A DNA stretch of 64,000 nucleotides from Panax quinquefolius (taxonomy: Eukaryota; Streptophyta; Magnoliopsida; Apiales; Araliaceae). The stretch is taken from assembly GCA_020205615.1 (NCBI GenBank), contig CM035153.1, positions 77,134,471 to 77,198,470 on the forward strand, given 5' to 3'. The notes below the pieces were generated by a model. It had not been told where the DNA came from. It ran no database searches and was given only the letters and a program-made list of their open reading frames with translations. Below are positions 55,171 through 64,000 of this stretch, piece by piece. The translations under genes were made by a program, and so were the position numbers. Within the stretch, counting starts at the first letter, position 1. Each line of letters starts with the position of its first letter.

Positions 55171-57076
55171 ATGGATTCAGACCAGCTGAGTAGTTCCTGC
55201 AGGACCACTTCAGGTGTGCGGAGGAGGGCTTTTGATGTGCTTCGACCCTGTTCAGTTAGACAGCCTTGTCGTCTGGCAGAGGCGGTGATATATCCTATCC
55301 GGGTTGAGGTACCGGATGTTAAGGAAGAGGAGGAGGATGTATCGGTTGTGGACCCCACTCTTGCTGCTCATGTTCCCTGTAGGGATCTTCCAGGCATTCA
55401 GGCGATGATCCCAAAGCTTCTGGGTGATTTGAGTCGACACCCCTTGGTTTACTTTCATGCAAACGAGGTATAAGCTAGATTTGATCTTCCTTTTTCCTAT
55501 TAATGGGGAACAAGGATTCTGATGTTGATTTGTTTTGTGATGTAGGTTCTCGGCTTTACGCAGCCTCAAGGGAACTGGTTTAGCATTCACTCTACATATC
55601 AGGCTCTGCATCCCGATTATCGAGCGATTGTGCATGACAGGGGCTTCGAGGCATTCTTTTCCATCCTCCCCCATCGTTGTCTCTGGGGTTATCTCAGGGC
55701 GTTGTCTGAGCGCTGGTTTCACCACACTCAGTCTTTCAATTTGTTAGATTGTGAGGTGATGATGACGCCGATGGATTGGCGATTTATCACCAGTATGGAG
55801 TTTGGAGGGGCGTCAGTGCCTTGTACGGCAGATATTACCCCCACTGTCATTAGATCCTTGCTAGGAGTCCCGGCTGAGGCGCTCAAAGGCAGGACAATCC
55901 ATACAGGTCCTTTGAGCATAGATGCTATGAGCAGGTTGTTGAGTGAGCCCATACCCGATGATGTGAGAGTCAAAGATCGCATTCTTTGGCGATTGTTCCT
56001 GATAATCATTAGGGGTTGCTTCATAGCGGATAACTCTTCCACGGTATCATTCACTTTAGTTAGCGCCACAAGAGATGTGGACCGTATTGGAGAGTATGAT
56101 TGGGGCTCCTATACCTTCACCTATTTACTTAGGGGCATGCACATGCGTTCGCAGGGCTTGACTGAGGCTTGGTTAGGATTTTACCCATTTCTGCTGGTGA
56201 GTGTTTCTCTTTTGATTTCCCATGTACAGGTTAAGAGTGTTGACTGACAGCATATGTTTGCCTTTGTGTTGGCAGTTTTGGGCCTACGAGAGGCTCTCAT
56301 GTTTGCGTCATGTGAGTGTGTTAGGTTTAAATACCTATCCACGAGGACGACGATGACATCACTCCATACTGGTGGAGGTTCCTGTAGCTGAGGGTTTCAC
56401 CCATTGTCATCTATAGTTGGAGTTGTTGACAGCTGATGCTATCATTTGGATTCCCTATTCTGGGGAAAATTTGTCCTTTGGGTTTGAGGAAGGGTACCCG
56501 ACTGGTGTCGAGTACGTGATATCCACCAATAGGATTCCTTTCTTCACAGATGGAGGATGGGAGCTCTATTTAGGAGAGCTTGCTATTAGGAGCTCCACAG
56601 GGGAGATTCATGTACCGATCTTGACTCCTGCCAGACGTTATTGGCCTGTATCATAGTCACCCATCATTGATATCCCATTGATGGGCGTTGATGGCTTTAC
56701 ACTGTTAGAGGGTCCGTATACTCAGGATATGTTCCATCGCTTTTGGTCCCCTCGTACCATCGGAGCCCCGACCCGCGCCACCCAGTTCATGAGGGATATG
56801 GTTCCTGGATCCTTGATGATGACAAATTGGATGGCTTGTGTCCGAGATCTGACTCATTTAACACAGATTGATAGTTTGAGCCGACAGTTGGACCGAACAC
56901 ATTTCTTTATCCGTCACTTGGGCAGAGATCCTTCAGAGGCAGATACTTTTAATCCTTCTAGCTCTGGGGCTGGCCCTTCAGGTGACCCATATGGTTTTTC
57001 CAGAACAGATCCTCCATTGTATAGGCCTGACATCCCTCATAACGGAGATTCAGTGACCCATAAGGAGTTACATTAG
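55171..57076 (+). pseudogene. Antisense extra gene 1 of G: plant-mobile-domain-like protein, three exons
   Basis: Exon 1 is 55171-55467 and exon 2 is 55546-56196. Exon 3 runs from 56276 to the stop at about 57074. The two introns (78 and 79 bp) are GT-AG, and both junctions keep the frame. Exon 1 starts MDSDQLSSSCRTTSGV and has an acidic run (VKEEEEDVSVVD). Exon 2 carries the core (LWGYLRALSERWFHHTQSFN, MTPMDWRFITSMEFGG, VKDRILWRLFLI, LRGMHMRSQGLTEAWLGFYP). Exon 3 opens FWAYERLSCLRH and contains LLTADAIIWIPYSGENLS. This layout resembles plant mobile domain proteins, which are found in MAIN/MAIL genes and in Mutator-type transposons. A frameshift near 56340 and stops near 56386, 56415 and 56654 break exon 3. 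Function in the element is unknown. Confidence 0.65.
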
Positions 57077-57430
57077 GTGGATAGGATTGATGATGTAGAC
57101 ATTGACACCATTGTCTTCTTCTGATGTGTATTCTTGCTATATCTTTTGATAAGCCTCTGTTAGATATTGGGTGGCTGTGCCCCATTCTTGTTATATCTTT
57201 TGATAGGCCTCTGTTAGTTGTTGGGCGTCTGTGACTCATTTCCTTATATTTTTAGCTGTACAAAGATGATGTATTAGATGATGATGTACTTAGGAATATA
57301 TGTACTGTTTTCCATTCCCTACATCATATTGTCATCTATTGTTTATCATGCATGTATTATGTTTTGCATATGTATGTCCAGAGCTATTCAGCAATAACCC
57401 CTGGATGGTCTTATGATACGGCCTACACAG
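57077..57430 (+). other. Spacer between the two antisense genes
   Basis: It contains a ~57-bp direct duplication at about 57139-57240 (TTGATAAGCCTCTGTTAG and TTGATAGGCCTCTGTTAG). No gene seen. Confidence 0.6.
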
Positions 57431-59188
57431 ATGTCTTCTTCGACAGTCAGTTGCATTGATCACACCCCACCAGTATTGGTAGCCTCCCGCCTGAGGTCAT
57501 GGTATGATAGTTTGTGACCTCCAGACCGGGTGACCGTAGATCAGTTGTTATAGCATTCCAGGACCCTCATGATGTTCCAGGTTCCTGTGGGCTTTGTAGA
57601 TGGTATGCTAGAGCATTGGGTACTAGAGAGGCAGGTTTTCCAATTCGGGACCCAGGAGTTGACTCCCACCTTAGAGGAGTATGCGCGGTTAATGACATTG
57701 CCACTAGATAGACCTTGTGTGCGTATGGCTATCGATGATATGTGCCGACAGTTTATGACCCTCACCAGGCTAAGGCGTAGAGTAGTACAGGATGAGATTA
57801 CATCCGGCTATATGGTGTCCCAACATTTTTTGATAGACATATTTGGCTTAGAGGACAGTTATGTACGGCACTCCGAGGATTTCACCACGTTGGAGGATCA
57901 GTGGCGTACGACCAGGGTAGACGTACCCATGATGTTCGTAGTGGCTTATATGTACATGCCACTATATATGGATAAGTTGAACATCGGTGTTGTCATGGCA
58001 ATGAGAGCTCTCAGGGAGGGTCATACCATTGTGCCGATGATTGTGACAGAGACATTGAGATCGGCCACATATTGCCACACTTATCTTTTAGGGGTATTTA
58101 TAGGCAGCTCGGTCATGTTGTACGTGTGGTTCATGTCACACCTGAGACCGATTGGCACCTTCCGACGGCATGGATACTACTTTTCCTAGAGATAGCCATG
58201 TCTTACTCCTTTCAGCCAGTAGAGTGTATAGACACTGCATCTTGGTCGGTGTTTTTGGCAGGGATCGGAGATCCGTTTGACATTTTTCCGTGTATAGGGC
58301 TCAGTTCACCCTATAACTTCATTACTCATTCACTTGGCATAGATTATCTTCCTCTAGCTAGTTTTAGGGGCATGACTACTTACCACCGACTAGTTGTGAT
58401 GTCATAGTTCGACCAGTTTAAAGACTTCCATCCTTTTGAGGGGGCATTGGGTGAGCGCTTGGCTTCTCGCCACTTGTTAGTAGAGGACTGATCTAGGGTG
58501 TATGTCTGTTGGGATTAGCGTGAGTGAGCTGAGTTTTCTGTTAGCCATCCAGGCTGTTCGGTAGAGTATTCTGCATGGATGGAGATAGAGACCACATTGA
58601 ATGCGATTGTATCCACAGAGCCAGGGATTGATTCTGATGGTGGAGAGCCCATAGAGGACATTGATTTTCCCACTGAGGAGGAGCTTTTTGCTGGGTTGCC
58701 AGCAGCTGTGATGGATTCTCCCAGTGTGACTACTACTGTGACCCCGCATTCAGCAGAGTATTTAGAGCAGAGTCTTCATCTGATGAATTTTGAGAGAGAT
58801 CAGGCTAGGGCCTTGATGTTGACAGCTCTTGCTGGGAGAGATGCCACTCTATTAGAGAGAGAGAGAGGATGCCTTAGCTCATAGAGACACCGCTATTGCT
58901 GAGCTGGATAAGGCTAGATCATTCAGAGATGCATTGATTATTGAGCGGAATGGCGCTATATCTGCTCGGGACGTAGCTGTTATAGATAGTACTACAGTGA
59001 GATCCTTTACCACTGGTATTATTGCTGAGATGAGCGCATATATTGATGAACACCATGTCACCATGTAGTTGGCTGTGGATCTGTTGGCTCGTGTAGATAC
59101 CCTTGGGCAGGAGCTAACAACGTTACCTCATTCTTCAAAGAGAGATGCCATATTGGACTTGATAGCTCGCATATACACTGATTTGTAG
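57431..59188 (+). pseudogene. Antisense extra gene 2 of G: DUF7745-like protein with C-terminal coil
   Basis: It starts MSSSTVSCIDHTPPVLV at 57431. The long open part (57569-58188) reads FVDGMLEHWVLERQVFQFGT, then ELTPTLEEYARLMTLPLD, and later MPLYMDKLNIGVVMAMRALR and MLYVWFMSHLRP. The PTLEEY block and the later multi-pass-like stretch resemble plant DUF7745 proteins as I remember them. I could not run a search. The tail, in other frames, is acidic (IEDIDFPTEEELFAGL) and then coil-like (RDTAIAELDKARSFRDALII, DLLARVDTLGQELTTL), ending at TAG 59186-59188. Two N-terminal stops, a frameshift near 58180, one in an (AG)n run at 58855-58868 and further stops show decay. Confidence 0.55.
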
Positions 59189-60311
59189 ATGGGCTTGTAT
59201 TTTCCTGCACAGACTAGCTTAGCTATTTTATCATGTACAGTACATATTGTATATATCAAACAGCATTATATATGGCAGGGAAATATATTTTGATTCACTT
59301 CCATTTTAATTGTGCCTTGTTACTTGCTTGATATTTGCCTGCTTCTTTAGGGCTTGTGATCTTGATGTATTCTGAACTCATCCTTGAAGGGTGGACATTG
59401 AAATGTCTCAGGATCTTTCAGAATGGATCGTTGATCTGTGTGTATCCCTGCCCTTTGGTGTCTTGGGACTGGTTTCTGTATGTAGTAATGGAGAGGAGTG
59501 TGGCTTTCCTCTCTGAGGTTGACCGCACCACAGATGGTCGCCGGTACTCCTTTGTATGGGGGAGCCCAGGTATTTCCATCTCTTATGGATTGGTGTTTTT
59601 CTTTGAGAACTCAACCGTAGCTTAGATGATCGCCAATTCTCCCATTTGTGTGGGGAGATTAGTTAGTTCCATCCCTTTGGTCTAAAGCCGATGAAATGCG
59701 ATGGATTGAAGGTTGATCCTAGTACCATGTAATAAGTTTTTGTGTTTTGGTAGGGAGTAAGATTGAACCATAAATAGTTGCCTACGTATTCTTATTGAAG
59801 AGGAGATCAGGTCTGCGTAGTTCGAACCTGGTGTAAGAGGTTCAACGCTGTATGTGAAAGGGTGTAGAAAGGTGTTTGTTTTTGTTTGTATAGAAAGGTG
59901 TAGAAATGTTTTTGTTATTTTTTTGGTAGTTCGACCGGGCCGTATAAAATGGTTGCCTACGTACTCCCGTGTATTGGGGAGATCAGGTCGACGTAGTTCA
60001 CCCCATGTGCAGGACAAATTGCAGCCAAAAAGTTTGATCCCATATTCAGGACAAACAACAGGTGAAAAGTTTGATCCCATGTACATGACAAACTGCATGT
60101 GTGAAAAGTTTTATCCTTGGTGGGACAAAACTGCAGGTATGAAAAGTTTTATCCTTGGTGGGACAAAACTGCGGGTGTGAAAGGTTCAATCCCTAGTGGG
60201 ATAACCTGAAAGGTTTGAAAAGAAGTGGAGTGAAAGATCTGATGATCTGAAAACTAGGCTGCTGGTTTAAAAAATGTGTTTGTCCCTGATGGGGTATATG
60301 GGTATGAAGAA
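59189..60311 (-). other. G 3' untranslated stretch with Tat-type CCTACGTA...CGTAGTTC motifs
   Basis: GTTGCCTACGTA followed about 25 bp later by GATCAGGTC..CGTAGTTC occurs at 59777-59823 and 59951-59999. A ~37-bp unit (GTGAAAAGTTTTATCCTTGG, then GGGACAAAACTGC) is repeated about five times at 60015-60200. No gene: the open frames here carry no known domain. Confidence 0.6.
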
Positions 60312-62842
60312 TGTAAGACCCCAACTTTTTATAAATAAAATTAAATTTCCTCTATTAATTATTTTGAAATAGTAAGGGTGGATTTGATTAATGTGGTTAG
60401 TTATGTGTTAAATGTGTAAATTTTGCGAAATAACCAAGTGGTTATAAAATATTCATTTTTACCGGGGAATATTCATTTGGTCGTGGAATATTCTTATTGT
60501 CAGGGGAATATTCGTACGATGGCGCAACCATTTGTGGACCCCATAATAGAAAACAGTCGAATGAAGAAAACGACAAGTTTGAGTTTTTATAAATAACGAC
60601 ATAGTTGTTACCGTTAACACTGTTGGAATACCTGGTGGTTAAAATATAGTAATACGCGTGATTACATAGTAGCACACGGTATTGAACAGTTTTTTTGAAT
60701 TATTGATTCTTACGTAAGAAGGCACTACTCAGTAATTGTTACAGTAATTACTGTTCAATATTTTATTTTATAGATTCAATAATTGCTACATTAATATTTT
60801 ATATTATTGTTAATTCAATAATTGTTACTGCACAATATTTCTATTATCAGATCAATAATTCATATTATTTGAATAATATTATTAGATAACATTATTGGCA
60901 ATGTCTAAGGAAGTTCTGTCTAGAAAAGGGGTTTGGTCACCTAATTACGCGCCAGTAAGGAGAAATCCTTATCGGAAAGCCCCTTTCTTTCTTGGGAACG
61001 ACTTGGTTGTTAGTATTGTGATTCTGTAATATTATTTGTGAATAATTAATTATTATTTATTTATATGACAAGAAAATATTTATTTTATGTTGATATAATG
61101 AAGGAATTAATGCTGAGGTATTTTATCAGTATTTTGTTAGAATGGAGATATTAAAAATCATCCATATGTGGATTTCGGACACTTTCTGTTTGGAATTTAG
61201 AAAAACTTTCTTCTACAAAGTTGTAGAGAATTAAATTTCCTATGGAATGGACATAAAATTCGTATTTTTTTGATAAAAGGGCTATTTATTATGAATTATT
61301 GAAGTTTCTGAATATTGTTTAAATTTAAAACATTTTAGAAATTTCTAGAATGGGTGGGCCCCACTCTTGTCCTTCTTGGTATGCTAAGATTTTTTTTCAA
61401 AAGTAGTGTGCATGAATAGCAGCAGGTAAAGCCATCAGGTAGTAGGTTAAGTCTCCTTTGGCTTTCTGGCATTTTTTTATAAATAAGTTGCTTAGGTTAG
61501 AATTGAAAATCACACCAGAATCAGAAATTTTCTCTCTCTATAAATATCGAGCGTATTTTTGTGAGTATTTAGATACTTTGAGAGTTACTATTCAGTGCAA
61601 GTTTTCTTCAACATTATATCCGATATTCCAGTCAGAAGTACTGTTCTTTTGAGGTAAGAGATGTTATTTTCTTCGTAAATGATGTTATTCTTTCAATATC
61701 ATTATACCGAAATATTGGTATGAATTTTATTATGAAATTTTTACCTCTTTATGTTGAGGTTACTATTCACGTATACGACACTATCCACGTATATGACACT
61801 ATTCACGAATACAGTAATATTCATGAATACTGTTCATGAAGTATGATTTTTCTTGTGGAATTTTTACCTTTTCGTGTCGGGGTTACTATTCACGTATACG
61901 ACACTATTCACGTATACGGTACTATTCACAAATACGGCACTATTCACTAAAAAATGAAATTTTCTCTTCTTTGTCCCAGATGTCTATTATGGTTACTAAC
62001 TTTGATTGTATCCATGTTTTGATCTTCATTCTTGAATTTTACTCCACTACGGTTTATTATGGAGTATTTTTGAACTTGGATTATCTAAAGTACGAATCCC
62101 TAATCTTTGTCCTTTTATCTCAATGGATTCGTTCTTTAAAATATTTTTCATCATCCTTAGTCTTTACTGGTGATACTTGATGAATATCTTTGGCCCGTAG
62201 TGCAAAGATGGACATGTGTTGAGATGAACACGACCAACTGTTGATACAAATGAATGTCTTTGGCCCATAAAGTAAAGATGAATATTTGTTTCAAGATGTA
62301 TATTGATTGATGTTACAGGGATAAAATATTGATGATGGACTTTTAAATCATAGAAGACAGTAGATTTTATTCTCTACTAAACTCTTTTAATAAATTATTA
62401 TTTCCATTGCGAATATTGATCTAAAACTTGTTGTCCATTATATTTTATCTGATTTGTTGAAGGCTAACGATAATTTGTTGTTCATTATCTTAGTCATAAT
62501 ATTCTTTACTGGGTTAGTTGAGCTCACCCTTTTCTTTTTTGTTTTTATTTTTCTTCTCAGGAGGCGAGAATATAGCGGGACCTAGTCAGGGTATGGAATG
62601 ATGGTTCTAGATAGTTGTTTTAGAAGTCCTCACTATTTTTGTAAAATAGTGTATCAATAATTGTAATGAGGACTTATTTGAGTGTGGATATTGTATAGAA
62701 GACAATATTTGTATTCAAACTCACAGTATATGTGTTGCCGTATTTTGCATGACAATTGTAATAATAAAGTTGTAGTTATTTTCTGTACCATGTTTTTGGC
62801 GACCCTAGATGCGTGATGTATACCTATTTTGGGGGCGTCACA
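60312..62842 (+). repeat. Solo Tekay LTR A2, TSD AAGAA
   Basis: It begins TGTAAGACCCCAACTTTTT and ends TTTGGGGGCGTCACA. AAGAA flanks both sides (60307-60311 and 62843-62847). U3 has GAATATTC at 60467, 60486 and 60506. A TATA box (TTATAAATA) is near 61479. A CT-rich leader is at 61530-61545. The ACTATTCACGTATACGAC tandem segment is duplicated here (61760-61830 and 61885-61950) but present once in A1. It arose from a full element by LTR-LTR recombination. Confidence 0.95.
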
Positions 62843-62847
62843 AAGAA

Positions 62848-63830
62848 GGGTTGTATGTAGTGAAGGGTTAGAAAACCTTAAGTCACTGGTGATCCAAAAC
62901 CAGGATGTTTGCTTGATGGTAACCTCAGACATAGTACCGTTTCACGGTGTCCAAGTTGATGAGCTGTGGAAATTCATCACCATCCATTTCCTATAATCTG
63001 AGAGCACCTTCTGCCAATACCTTCTTGACAACAAATGGGCCTTCCCAGTTTGGGGCAAATTTTTCTTTGGATTGATCTTGGTTGTCAATGATTTTTTTCA
63101 AAACCAAGTCATGTTATTTAAACTACTGTAGCCAGACTTTCCTGTTGTAGGATCTGGCGATCCTTTTTTGGTATAATTAACTATGGAAGATAGCCTTTGG
63201 TTACGCCTTTAAATGCATTAGAGACAACAGGTGATACCTATCTTGTAACCATTGGTCTTCATCCAAATTTGAGTGTCTATCAACACTCGAGGGATTCCAT
63301 TTCCACCTCTATAGGAAGCACTGCTTCCATCCCATAGGTTAATGAGTAGGGGGTTGCCCCAGTGGAAGTACGCATTGAAGTTCTGTAGGCTAATAGAGTC
63401 AGAGGCAACATGTCAGGCCATCCTTTGTGATTTGCGGACATCTTTTGCATGATCTTCTTGATGTTCTTATTAGCCGCTTCAACAACACCATTCATCTTTG
63501 GACGATAGATGACTGAGTTGAGGTGTTTGATGAAGAATTTACTGCATAACTCCTCCATCATTTTGTTGTTGAGGTTCTTAGCATTGTCTGAAATAATTAC
63601 CTCTGGTTGTCTATATCGACAAATGACATTATTTCTGATGAAACCAATGATGACTTCTTTGGTAACCCTGGGGAAGCAGGCTTCTTCTACCCACTTGGTG
63701 AAGTAGTAAATCATGGTGAAGATGAACTGATGCACATTATTGGCTTTGGGCATGATGGGCTCGATCCCATCCATTCCCTACATTGAGAAGGGCCAGGGTG
63801 AACTCATATTGTGGAGCTCCCTTGGAGGGG
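62848..63830 (-). pseudogene. Tat/Athila-type integrase remnant of G (3' end of pol)
   Basis: On the minus strand, 63774-63280 gives PKANNVHQFIFTMIYYFTKW, CRYRQPEVIISDNAKNLNN, YRPKMNGVVEAANKNIKKIM and TGATPYSLTYGMEAVLPIEV. This is the integrase core of the Tat/Athila branch. The first catalytic Asp (usual IDYFTKW) is Tyr here. The second Asp (SDNAKN) and the Glu (VVEAAN) are present. Further downstream (63110-62930) are FAPNWEGPFVVKKVLAEGAL and DTVKRYYV with a stop, the usual C-terminal end. Upstream, ELHNMSSPWPFSM is followed by a stop at about 63785. The element is dead. Confidence 0.85.
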
Positions 63831-64000
63831 TGATGAGTGGGATTTATACCCGTGAATCAGATACTTTATGACTTAAATAGTTGCATGATCTTGTAGATTT
63901 TATATAGTTATAGTGTTATTATGCTTAACTGATGCAATGCAGGGCTTATTAGGTCTTTCCCAAGCTTTCATGGACAAAACGGTCATTTTACATGTAGCCG
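63831..64000. other. Unassigned sequence breaking the integrase homology
   Basis: Left of here the minus strand encodes integrase. From about 63831 (TGATGAGTGGGATTTATACC) the pol reading stops and AT-rich sequence starts. It may be the end of another inserted element. Too little is visible to name it. Confidence 0.35.

Noticed and set aside
59854..60180. 108-residue open frame with repeated KSFILGGTKL-type words.
   Set aside because: It comes from the ~37-bp tandem unit in the untranslated part of G. There is no domain and no conservation argument.

Overview
This is a nuclear plant sequence, most likely from a dicot, although I cannot name the species. It holds one ordinary host gene and a thick pile of nested LTR retrotransposons. 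The host gene, at 7231-10822 on the + strand, encodes cytosolic ribosomal protein S5 (uS7) in four coding exons with GT-AG introns. Almost everything from about 12.8 kb to the right edge is one nest of LTR elements, whose order of arrival can be read from target-site duplications (TSDs).

Layout. At 1-6087 is the 3' part of a Tekay-type Ty3/Gypsy chromovirus (A1): broken gag, protease, RT and integrase/chromodomain, then its 3' LTR. At 6188-6899 is a probable MITE just upstream of the RPS5 promoter. RPS5 is followed by AT-rich intergenic DNA to about 12.8 kb. From there to the right edge runs an old minus-strand Ty3/Gypsy element of the Tat/Ogre kind (G). Its pieces are the 3' LTR at about 12.8-13.77, 34.39-37.35 and 54.69-54.79 kb, two antisense extra genes at 55.17-59.19 kb, a 3' untranslated segment at 59.2-60.3 kb, and the integrase end at 62.85-63.83 kb. 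Four LTR insertions interrupt G: a solo LTR, E (13771 to about 34.39 kb), which itself contains a 16.4-kb tandem multi-LTR element of family B (16357-32762, minus, TSD CTACA); a defective Copia element, D (37346-54687, TSD CATAT), which contains a complete non-autonomous family-B element, C (40757-49133, TSD CTTCG); and a solo Tekay LTR, A2 (60312-62842, TSD AAGAA).

Families A and B are sister Tekay families. They share LTR ends, U3 motifs, the polypurine tract and gag/protease remnants. B has lost RT, RNase H and integrase. In their place it carries about 2.2 kb of conserved non-coding DNA with a ~57-bp minisatellite, so it can only move in trans. D also looks trans-mobilised: its LTRs are about 97-98% identical by eye while its coding region is wrecked.

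Most notable signals: (1) an array of short stem-loops in the G LTR (35.49-36.74 kb) with a conserved loop and stems that change on both sides; (2) intron-containing antisense genes inside G, one with a plant-mobile-domain-like fold and one resembling DUF7745 proteins; (3) the tandem multi-LTR B element with a single TSD; (4) clusters of GAATATTC (PHR-site-like) motifs in the U3 of both Tekay families. I see no RNA genes, no CRISPR and no prokaryotic system.
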